18,004 bases of DNA, taken from Pseudopyrenochaeta lycopersici (lineage: Eukaryota; Ascomycota; Dothideomycetes; Pleosporales; Pseudopyrenochaetaceae). Of the stretch, positions 10,113-18,004 are shown piece by piece. The stretch spans positions 1-18,004 of the forward strand of contig NHZP01000169.1 of NCBI GenBank assembly GCA_003313425.1, in the 5' to 3' direction. Positions within the stretch are counted from its first letter, which is position 1; each line of letters opens with the position of its first letter. Under the pieces are notes generated by a model. That model saw only the letters and a list, made by a program, of their open reading frames with translations. It did no database searches and was not told the DNA's origin. Made by a program: the position numbers and the translations under genes.

Positions 10113-10598
10113 ATGGATAGCACTAGTCCACAGAGCAACTTGGTGGGTTCTACGCGTCATGACGACACGACAGTAACAGAGTCATGTCAACAGCTGAATA
10201 GCACACGCAATGTTGAGCAAACCAAAAGCGACAAGCAGTCCAGGCGCATTCAATTCCTGGAAGCACAGTGTCGCTGGCTCGAGGGCAAATATACCGCAGC
10301 TAGCGACGTACTCCGAGAAACACAGCAGGAGTTGGTACAGCAGCAGGTGCGCGTCATGGAGAAGACAACAGAGTTGGAAGACTTGATCTTCCATCTATGG
10401 TCTGATAACAAGCAGCAAGCGCAGCTCGACCGACAGTTGCGGGAAACAGTACATAACGCCACCACATTCGAGTGCGATAAGTCTCAACATGGCCATGCAA
10501 CGGAAAACGTAGCGCACAGTGTTCGCAGAAAAAGGAAACACCATGAAGCCATCGATGACCTAGATGTGCGTAGTTGGAAAAGAAGGCGCCCCAGCTGA
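10113..10598 (+). CDS. Coiled-coil protein with basic nuclear-localisation-like C-terminus
   Basis: An intronless frame of 161 codons from the ATG at 10113 (aaaATGg context). The frame is open upstream to an earlier ATG at 10017, but that extension is Ser/Arg-rich and looks non-coding, so the internal start is preferred. After a polar, Ser/Thr-rich N-terminus, residues about 45-120 form a long Gln/Glu-rich amphipathic helix (RRIQFLEAQCRWLEGKY, ETQQELVQQQVRVMEKTTEL) expected to make a coiled coil. The C-terminus carries two basic clusters (RRKRKHH and KRRRPS) typical of nuclear localisation signals. There is no preceding basic DNA-contact region of the bZIP type, so I do not call it a transcription factor. 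A chromatin- or nucleus-associated scaffold role is an inference from composition only. Confidence 0.6.
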   Translation: MDSTSPQSNLVGSTRHDDTTVTESCQQLNSTRNVEQTKSDKQSRRIQFLEAQCRWLEGKYTAASDVLRETQQELVQQQVRVMEKTTELEDLIFHLWSDNKQQAQLDRQLRETVHNATTFECDKSQHGHATENVAHSVRRKRKHHEAIDDLDVRSWKRRRPS

Positions 10599-11164
10599 GA
10601 TCACAATACAGACCGAACATTGAACTCTCTGACAGCCTTCTATGTATCTACTTACAAAGACACGTTGCCTGTGACAGGGCGCATCCCTAGTGACTGCATG
10701 ATTCCGAACCCACGATACCTTTTTCAATGACGCAAGACCAATCTGACATGTTTCAGTCCACGACGAGAGTCTCCCATGCCCTCGCATCATTTGTACTGGA
10801 AAACCTAACCGCGGCCTTTCATCACCTCTTTTCGTATTCGTGGAAAGTCGTAAGTATGCTCTGCCACGCGAGGTTTCCACAGTTCAGCGGAATATGCTTA
10901 CACACAAATGATTGCGGACGAATAGCCCGACAAGATGAATAGATATAGACCTATCTTGGTGCTTACTGGTCTCTCTCCGATGAAGATGATGTTACATGAC
11001 CATTAGGCTAAAACATCAGCACCATCTTTCGCATCATTCGCTATTGCTTATGCCGAAAGCGATTGTGGTACTTTCCTTACAGCAAATGGTAACCGACAGC
11101 GAAGTAGAAGTCCCTCTCTGCGCAAACTTCAATATAAGGCGTCCGAAAAGGCGATTTCCAAGTC
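10599..11164. other. Interval with a possible short upstream exon
   Basis: This lies between the coiled-coil gene and the CAX-like gene. One segment stands out: an ATG frame at 10727-10849 of 41 codons ending in WKV directly before a consensus donor (GTAAGTATG at 10850). It could be a 5' exon of the downstream CAX-like gene, because family members have a cytosolic N-terminus before the first membrane helix. I found no phase-consistent set of exons linking it to 11165, so it is not included in that gene model. Confidence 0.3.
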
Positions 11165-12642
11165 ATGTTCGGTTGTTGCATACCGATGCGGAAATTACGT
11201 ACGCTTTTGCGACGCGTGTGGCATAGGCCAGCAGAACACTTACCAGCGCGAGCATCGTTCTGGTTCCTTTGCTTCACAGCTACCGTAGTCTTTGTCGTCT
11301 CATTCGTGCTCTCTGTCTCATCCGCGAGTTCCACAACTCGATTTTGTTTCGCTCTGCTGGCCGTTCTAACCACAACAACGGTACAGAAGCTCGTTGTACT
11401 AGAGCTCGTCGTAATCCTTCTACACCGCAAACGCTCAAATTGCGCGATACTTTTTGAGGCACTTCTCAGGTAAGCCGACACCTCCCAATCTTGGCCAACG
11501 TTTTGTTCATGCCTATAGCAACTGGACGGAAGCTTCCCTCGCCGTTATCGCAGTCTGGAAGGGCCAGGCCAATATTGTGCAAGCCTTCGTGATAGGCACA
11601 GTTGCCATCAATCATCTGCTCTTACTCGGCATCTGCTTCATCCATGGAGGCCATCACATCCGTGAAACAAGCTATCCATTGCTGTTGGCATCAATGCATT
11701 GCCGCGTGATACCTTTTTGCGTTGCTTTGTCACTGGGCCTTTCAGTCTTCGGCACTGGCTTGGGAGGTAGGAATCTTCAATCTTACGCGCCGCACAGCAC
11801 ACTTACTATAGATGCAGGAGATGTTGACATTGGTTCACGCAACGGTCACATTACCGCCGTACTGTTGTCGCTGCTGTTCGTGTGCCACCTCGTCTTCCTC
11901 TGCCAAATACACATCAGCTATCCGCTCCAGGCACGTGGACTGCTAAGGATGGTCTACCCTCAGGATATCAAAGACGGTACCAAACCCCTCAATCGTGGAA
12001 TGAGCAGGCGCATCACATCCGCCATGGCTCATCGAATTCAGGTCCAAAGGGAAGAATGGCTTTGTGAACGCTTACTTTTACCAAATGCGTCCGACTCCGT
12101 GGGCAACAATCGCAAGCTCTGGGACAGTGCTCTCACAACAGTCATATTGCTGCTCTCATGTGGAGCGAGTCTCGGCTCATGCTTCTACCTAGTCAATGCA
12201 ATTTCGCCCACCGATGTGACGAGTTGGAAATCTCCACTGCATGTTGGTTACCTTGTCGCTCCCTCCTTCATAACCTCAGCTGGGCTCAGCGCTATGTACC
12301 TGCACGGCCGTTGGTGCTCATCCGGCCTGGATTCTGGTCAAGTAGTTTGTGGAGCGATGACAACGACCTTCCGGTTGCTTTGTTTCGTGGTACCTGCTTC
12401 CATTCTTTTTGGCTGGGTCACTAACTCGGGAGTAGACATCATGTTCTTGAACAATTTCCAGATTGCGATACTCGGTATAGCTGTCCTCTTACCCATCTAC
12501 ACCATCCAAACAGCTGGTGATGACTGGTAAGGACGAAACATTCTGCTCAACTCTCACGACTAACATGCATCTTAGGCTATCGGGGACGGCTCTGCTGACT
12601 TTGTACATCCTCTATGCTAGCTCTACTTTGGTCTCCACTTGA
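11165..12642 (+). CDS. CAX-family cation/proton exchanger-like membrane protein, c-2 motif lost
   Basis: Exons 11165-11469, 11519-12526 and 12576-12642 join to 459 residues. The introns (49 nt each) run from GTAAGC to CTATAG, and from GTAAGG through CTAAC to CTTAG. CAX proteins exchange Ca2+ or other divalent cations for protons, typically at the vacuole membrane. Family signs are the repeat-1 block (FEALLSNWTEASLAVIAVWK, then IVQAFVIGTVAINHLLLLG) and the C-terminal ending GDDWLSGTALLTLYILYA. About ten hydrophobic segments are visible. In repeat 1 the GNxxE signature is reduced to SNWTE, keeping Asn and Glu. In repeat 2, where GNAAEH is expected (about residue 350), the sequence reads TSAGLSA, so the acidic ion-binding residue is absent. 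Transport activity is therefore doubtful. The N-terminus is uncertain: an optional in-frame 48-nt intron (11199-11246) and an upstream exon are both possible. Confidence 0.8.
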
Positions 12643-13479
12643 TTGGTCACGTCGATGCAAGACTGGCTCAAACGGCAACGTCAGCACATGGGAGATTTCT
12701 GAGCAAGAGGCGTCAGAATGATGCAGGCACAGTTGTGCAGTAATCAAGCCTGCAGTCACTGCTCGGCTTGCCACGTTTGTAGCATGATGGCGTTCTTGTA
12801 CTTATTGATTCATCACTTGAGATAAGTTGTGCACCCATAGGTTCTCATCAAAGAGTACTTCTCCACCTTTCAACTTTGCCCATCCCTGACTGACGCACAC
12901 TTTTCTGGAACGAGTGAGGGTACAGCTTTACCTTGACCGGTAGAGTGTATTGTAACGCGTCTGCGCAGCAATGTTGTACCGCCTGCTTGTGCTGATTTTC
13001 CCGCTACCACACGATCGTGGCTAGGTATTACTCGGCAGCATCTCGCATTTACTGGCGCTCATCAACACCACATGCTAACAAGTATAATTTCGTAGCATCT
13101 TTGCAGGGCACCAATACCTGTGTTCCCAAGGCCAAATAGGACACGAATCCCCACAAACTGATAATCAAGGCTCAAGCATAGATGCTTACACAGATTCTTA
13201 TCAAGCATAAAGAAGCGTGGTGACGACCTGACGAATACCTTGTTTCGAGCCTCGCATGTGACACTGGCTCCAGCAATTCCGCCGTTTATGCCATTCGCTC
13301 GCTCCCTTGTGTATAATTAGTCCATGCCTGCTACAGTGGGTACGTCCTTCTGTCAGATAAAATGCTGAAATGCGCTTAGCAGAAATTGATGATTGCCATA
13401 ATGGATTATGTGTTGATCATCATTGTATTGATTGTGTTTTTCGTTGGTTCTGTTCTCTCTCTTCTTTAAACACAGACCT

Positions 13480-13512
13480 GATACATCGGTGATACATAGG
13501 TGATACTGTCGA
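13480..13512. repeat. Three imperfect 11-bp direct repeats
   Basis: Three consecutive 11-bp units: GATACATCGGT, GATACATAGGT and GATACTGTCGA. The first two differ at one base and the third keeps only GATAC. Probably a minor tandem duplication in non-coding DNA. Confidence 0.4.
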
Positions 13513-13726
13513 CGATGCAGTATTCTTGTACTTCAACTTTTATGCCTCTAATCTGACACCTTCACTCCAGTACATCCGACAAGCTTGGAAGCTTACAGAC
13601 CATGTTTATTACAATGTGTCATAATTATTGTCACTTTCGGCCACACTTCAACCTGCAGAGAGAGTCCATTTTCCTTGCTAACTGTCAGATACAAGGTGCG
13701 TGCCCGGAAAGAGTATGCTGTTAGAT

Positions 13727-13918
13727 CTACAGCACAGCAGCGAGGGTACGCGATACTGCTTTGTAGTACAGAGCTCGGGTGTAACCACTTGGCACACACA
13801 CACTAGATAAAAAGGACAAAATAGCAAGGAACAAAAAGACAGACACAACAATAATCATTTTTTGACCACCCACTCGATTATCGCGTTCAACTATAATCCA
13901 TCGCGCCAGATAACGCAT
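13727..13918 (-). CDS. Possible small single-pass membrane protein
   Basis: A 63-codon frame with an ATG at 13918. It has a short basic N-terminus (MRYLARWIIVERDNR) followed by one strong hydrophobic segment (MIIVVSVFLFLAILSFL). The hydrophobicity may simply reflect a T-rich stretch on this strand. There is no neighbour, promoter or intron evidence to support expression, so this is a weak call. Confidence 0.15.
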   Translation of the reverse strand: MRYLARWIIVERDNRVGGQKMIIVVSVFLFLAILSFLSSVCVPSGYTRALYYKAVSRTLAAVL

Positions 13919-14326
13919 TTTATCTGACACTAACCAACATGAATAGCACCATTCCGATTTGTCTACGAAACCTTTTCAGCAGCCAAGCTTTATTCAACAC
14001 ACATCATCGATTTAGTGTTGAGTAAAGTCGTCCAATCTAGACTGCGTGACATGTGGAAGCATCCTCTGAACCAGAGTTGTTCGTTCACTGGTTCCTTCAC
14101 AAGTCTGATTACTACACAAGGTTGTCCATCCCAAGCAGGGTTCCGAAATACTTGCACCTGTCGCTATTGAGAGCACCCCGGATCTAGCAGCACCATCGAT
14201 TGCGAAGTACGTAGGGATGAAGTATGCTGTAGACATTCGGCGCGTGCACCTATTGCTAGAAAAAGATATGCCGCCGCCATCGGATCGTATGCTAATGCCA
14301 GTAACAGACGCAGCTTAGAGCACGCA

Positions 14327-16102
14327 TCACAATTGAAGACTGACAACGACTGGGCCAGCGAGTGTAGCGTCTGTCAATTCATCGATAGTTGTGAGTCCTG
14401 GCTGTGCTGTAAGTACCGCAAATGCCGTTCCAGAAAGCCCCAGCGGTACACGTGTTGTCCCCATTCCATCTCCCAATGTCGTCAATGAGGTAAACACTGG
14501 GAGACCCACCTGATTGACCCATGCTACGAACAACGGCTTGCCCGACCGAGAAGCGGCAGATCTGCCAGCGGCATCCCAGCTGAATGTGGCGTTAGCGCCA
14601 GGACTCGCATGTCCAGCAGTCTTGTTGTTCATGGTGAGCATCGGCAAGATGGGAAGGGGTAGTTCGAGGGTGCACGATCCTGGCTGAACGAACTCGAGAG
14701 CAACATTATATGCCCACGTGTCTGATGAAGGGGTGTCGAATGATTCTATACTAGCGTTACGGTTTGTGTAAGTACGGAGGAGGGCATTCTGTTTGGCAGC
14801 GACACTGGCGATGCTGGACAGCAGAATGCTGGCTGAAGTGTCTGAGGGAGGCAGCGATTCTGACAGAGACATGAAGACACCTAGCTCGACAGATTTCAAA
14901 GCGCCCATAAGCGAAAACTAACTCGGTAGCGTTGCTAGGGAGGAGATAGCGACAAGCGGGCACATCTCGGCCACCTGATCGATGAAGCAGGTCGCGCAAA
15001 GTGTTCAACTGCGTTTGGTCTTGCTGTTTCAATCGCGTAAGTAAGTGGATGCTGGGTAGAATAGCACGAAGGTAGCATGACTTACCATAGAAATGTCACT
15101 AATCAACTTTGCCAGCATGGAAGCATCATTTCGGTTCTCAGTCCACCGCGTGGCATATAATCTGCTTGCGTTAAACATCGAAACACCCAAGTTCTTCATA
15201 AATTGGGCCAATTGGAGGGCGTCTACAGCCGGCGGAGATAGGGCTATCGTTGCATTCCCATTGCTGAACATCGGGACAGATGACTGCCCCGTCGGCAGAG
15301 AGAGGCCTGCAGAGGCTGATCCTTCTTCTTGTTCTATCGAGCTAGAGTATGTACCGCGGGCTGTCTGTGTGGGGACACTGTTGAATGATGAAGCATCACT
15401 GATGGCAGTCATTATAGAGCCCCTGCTATTAGCTGTCCAAGCAAGGGAAGACCCCGATGCGCTACGACCGAGTCCAGTACCCGTGAGTGCTGTGGAAAAG
15501 GCTTGAGTGCTTGCTGCCCATCCATTACGACTCGTGTCAGTCGTATTTCGACCGACGGTCATACCAGGTTCTGTGGCAAGGCTGTTGCCAGGACCCACGA
15601 TCGTCGCAGGGCTTGCGGTCACAGAAATGCTGCTAAATTCCAGAATTGAAGTCGTGGTAGTCGTGCTTTGACCAACAACTGAAGCAAGAGAGCTGCGAAA
15701 CGACGCGTCCTGATCAGAAGCAAGGCTCAGCGAGGCAGTCTCAAAGCTTGCCGAACTCTCACTGAAGCTCGCTACCAAATGTGCTCGTGGGCACGCTGGG
15801 TGCAGCATTCAGATTTTCAGATCCACTGATATCGAGGCTGCTGGATTGAGGCTACAGGTGCTATTGTAGGGATGGCATCGCTCATGGTGACCTGTGATGG
15901 GGGTGGTAGTCAGTGTGATACCACTGTAGATCATCGTAACGGACGGCCATATGCTGTCGGCAGGAAACGGACCGCCAGACCTAGGAAAACAATACTGCTC
16001 AAAGGTCGAAGGTACAGACGCCGCGATGGAGGGGCTCTCCGATAAGGCCGTGCTGTAGCTCAGCAGAGAGCTAGCCACGAACAGGAGAGACGGTTGAGTC
16101 AT
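14327..16102 (-). pseudogene. Secreted Rds1-like ferritin-fold stress protein, one-base frameshift
   Basis: The model is exons 16102-15856, 15795-15086 and 15023-14327. The Rds1 family comprises fungal stress-responsive proteins with a ferritin-like domain; their biochemical role is not settled. The start at 16102 gives a signal peptide (MTQPSLLFVASSLLSYSTALS). A long Ser/Thr-rich linker follows, then the domain from ALQLAQFMKNLGVSMF (about residue 265) through PACRYLLPSNATEL and AYNVALEFVQPGSC to GKPLFVAWVNQVGLPV and a typical end near LAGPVVV. The 62-nt second intron is good (ATG|GTAAGT to AAACAG). The 60-nt first intron (15796-15855, donor GTAGCC) is weaker. After NATEL the homology continues one frame over (SLMGALKSVELGVF), and the three exons sum to 3n+1 bases. 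The shift sits at or beside the four-A run 14914-14917. It is either a real inactivating indel or a sequencing error. Confidence 0.75.
14914..14917. other. Probable frameshift site in the Rds1-like gene
   Basis: A run of four A on the plus strand (TTTT in the gene). Upstream of it the matching frame reads PSNATEL; downstream the family-like frame is displaced by one base and is closed just upstream by a TAG. A single extra base here would explain the break. No GT-AG intron with compatible phase was found to bridge it. Confidence 0.55.
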
Positions 16103-16675
16103 GACGGGGTGAGATGGAGTAGTGGGATGCTTAGGAAAGGATAATAGCCGCTTCATATACTCGCATTCGACTGTTGCGTACATTTATGGTGCTTGTAATT
16201 CTTACCATGCGCTCCAGCAGCACGGCGCAATCCAACGACGCTGATGCACACGTCTCACTTACCTCTTGATGATGATTGCTTATCAATTTTACAGGTACCG
16301 ACTACCACATCAGCTCTAAATCAGATAACCTGATGCACTGACACAGCTGCTAATATCAGCCTCTGGTCTGGCCCTACAGCATTAGGTCCAACTTATAGTG
16401 TCTGAGGGTGTGGTGCGCGACACTAGAGCGGATAGATCTCCATCTTGTTCCGCTCACCACGACGCTACATCCATCGTGAAGTGGCAGCGAGACAAGGCTC
16501 CAGGCTCGCGTACGGCCATATACTCGTTGCCTCTAAGTTAGCAGTCCACAATGTGTATGAATGTTGCGGAACCACTAGAGGCACGTCACACCGTTCCTTG
16601 GACGATGCTAAACATGATGGACGCCGTTGCACAGCGCAAATCAAGCATTGCCGCATGAATGGGCGAGATGACTGG
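16103..16675. other. Upstream region of the Rds1-like gene
   Basis: No gene is supported. The part near 16103-16300 should hold the promoter and 5' leader of the minus-strand Rds1-like gene. That gene's frame is open upstream to 16183, but the internal ATG at 16102 is preferred because it starts a clean signal peptide. Short overlapping frames at 16445-16687 (plus) and 16465-16656 (minus) have no recognisable features. Confidence 0.4.
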
Positions 16676-16740
16676 GGATGCGATTGAGGATGCGATTAGG
16701 ATGCGATTAGGATGCGATTGACGATGCGATTGAGGATGCT
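16676..16740. repeat. Tandem 11-12 bp repeat (GGATGCGATTR)
   Basis: Five consecutive near-identical units plus a partial one: GGATGCGATTGA, GGATGCGATTA, GGATGCGATTA, GGATGCGATTGA, CGATGCGATTGA, then GGATGCT. Units alternate between 11 and 12 bp, which argues against a translated repeat. It lies in non-coding DNA between two minus-strand genes. Confidence 0.85.
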
Positions 16741-16968
16741 GGAAGTGGATAAGAAAAGCGACAACGAAGACAGTCTCACATTGGGAGAAATGGCGCAGCA
16801 CAAGAAGACCATGGATGTTTTGGGTCTTGGTTTTCCGCCACCCACCAACGATTACGGTTGCGCCTAGATGCCCTGATAGATCATTTGCCTACATACAACT
16901 AGAGTTCGCTTCTTTAGAAAAGATGTCTGGGGATGACTTGGGAGGTGTTTGGCTAGTCTGGCCACAAC

Positions 16969-16986
16969 AGGAGAGACATCTCTCCT
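16969..16986. repeat. Short perfect inverted repeat
   Basis: AGGAGAGA and TCTCTCCT form 8-bp arms around a 2-base centre (CA). It lies downstream of, or inside, the unresolved minus-strand gene at the right end. The tight spacer makes a cruciform or dimeric binding site conceivable. It may be chance. Confidence 0.3.
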
Positions 16987-17034
16987 AGTCGAGAAGGAAA
17001 GTACATGGTCATCGCTTCTTACAACCTGCTGCGT

Positions 17035-18004
17035 CTAGTCATCGTATATAACAACACATTGTCTGGCCAGCTCCATAAACTCCGATGGATGCCCGGTTCG
17101 CATAACCATGTTCCGCCCCTGCTCAAAGACTGGACCATGTGCAATTGCCCGACGGGTGACGCGTTTGTCTAACGAGGGAGGGCTCGAGTCGTAGAAGATT
17201 ACTTCTCCAAGTGTGTAGAGATGTACTCGTTTGCTTCGGGCAGAAGTGAAAGATTATTGCGACTACCAGCTTCTTCCTGGCTTAAGATTTCCTTGTAACG
17301 GATCTTCCGGTCGTTGAAGCTTATCTCAGCCACATGAAAGCAACCTGGGACAAGCACGGCGGGGAGTGCAACCTGCGCTTTTGCTTTGTGAAGATGGGGA
17401 AGATGTTGGGCTTGGAGTGGCTCCCAGCGTCGCCAGCGGCGAGAAGGCTATCTAACAAATGCCGGTAGTCCTCGCGTCGATTCGTCATGGCTGGAGTATC
17501 TGGCTTTCTTCGTTAAAGCGGTTCATTTCCAGAGTTCCTTGCCAGACACTCACCTGGAGAGCAATTTCTCGGTTTTAGCATGGCGAGGCACTTTCGTTGC
17601 TCGGACGTGATGCTGCTAGTCTTCCAAAGTTATCAATTGGCGCCAGTCTGCTGCAAGGATGCCCATCAACCGCGCACCGCGATGGTCTCTGGAAAGCCCG
17701 ACCAGGCCAGAGACGCTGCTCAAGTGCGCTTTGTGGGGGTAGTATCTGTAGAAACAACCGACACAGCTGGATAGATATGGTCTGACAGAGAAGTGGATCG
17801 TTCATCAAAAGCCATGCATTATTTCTATTAACCTGAGCTTCCAGAGACAAGATGATGACGGTCTGCTCACTGTGAGTGCGCATTTGCCAACGCTGCTTGT
17901 GCACTGCGGACTACCAGTACACTCTGGGATTCTCCAAGCCGACATTGGTAACCGTGATGATATTGACACCGCCATCGATGTTTGAGATGCTCATTGCGAG
18001 CGAT
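17035..18004 (-). CDS. Unresolved minus-strand gene or gene relic, partial at right edge
   Basis: Several consecutive minus-strand stretches look coding but sit in different frames. From the edge inward I read SISNIDGGVNIITVTNVG (near 17990-17940), CFYRYYPHKAHLSSVSGL (near 17770-17700), TSEQRKCLAMLKPRNC (near 17605-17560), TNRREDYRHLLDSLLAAGD (from 17485), ISFNDRKIRYKEILSQEE (near 17320-17230) and VIFYDSSPPSLDKRVTRRA (near 17200-17140), ending VVIYDD at a TAG (17035-17037). One intron is convincing: 17500-17553, GTGAGT donor, TTTAACG branch, CCAG acceptor, 54 nt. The other joins would need weak donors (GTAGTC, GTTGAT, GTTGCA). A competing reading is one long frame broken by stops at 17616, 17448 and 17199. 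I do not recognise the family. The exons and state of the gene are uncertain, and its start may lie outside the window. Confidence 0.35.

Larger units (their letters stand above)
12643..14326. other. Gene-poor interval, about 1.7 kb
   Basis: This lies between the 3' ends of two convergent genes (CAX-like on plus, Rds1-like on minus). I see no convincing gene. It is locally AT-rich around 13380-13560 and contains a short 11-bp repeat at 13480-13512. One minus-strand small frame (13727-13918) is listed separately at low confidence. Confidence 0.45.

Noticed and set aside
1..18004. Starship captain, transposase, reverse transcriptase, biosynthetic core enzyme, CRISPR array or rRNA
   Set aside because: Looked for in all readable frames; no matching motifs or repeat structure were seen.

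Overview
The window looks like nuclear DNA of a filamentous ascomycete, possibly a Dothideomycete, though the class is only an impression. Support comes from introns of about 43-107 nt with GTAAGN donors, CTAAC/CTGAC-like branch points and YAG acceptors; monocistronic genes on both strands; kilobase-scale gene-poor gaps; and matches to fungal families (DUF3723, Rds1 ferritin-like stress proteins, CAX cation/proton exchangers). All family names come from pattern recognition, not from a search.

Layout. 75-3002 (-): a five-exon DUF3723-type gene. 3231-4104 (+): divergent from it across 228 bp, a three-exon gene whose spliced product reads as a degenerate kinase fold (pseudokinase). 4105-6164: no supportable gene. 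6165-7586 (-): an intronless 473-residue orphan with an acidic, Ser/Pro-rich centre. 8823-9167 (-): a small secreted, possibly GPI-anchored protein. 10113-10598 (+): a coiled-coil protein with basic C-terminal nuclear-localisation-like clusters. 11165-12642 (+): a CAX-like membrane protein, rebuilt by splicing, that has lost its second catalytic signature. 12643-14326: essentially empty. 14327-16102 (-): a secreted Rds1-like ferritin-fold protein whose reading frame is off by one base. 16676-16740: a small tandem repeat. 17035 to the right edge (-): coding-like segments in several frames, either an unusual multi-exon gene or a decayed one.

The genes do not form an obvious pathway. Together they look like accessory fungal DNA: an orphan, a DUF3723 gene (a family known as recurrent cargo of giant Starship transposons), a pseudokinase, a transporter missing a catalytic motif, and one or two frame-damaged genes. 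No Starship captain (DUF3435 tyrosine recombinase), transposase, reverse transcriptase, tRNA, rRNA or CRISPR array was seen. The most interesting element is the divergent DUF3723-pseudokinase pair at the left end.
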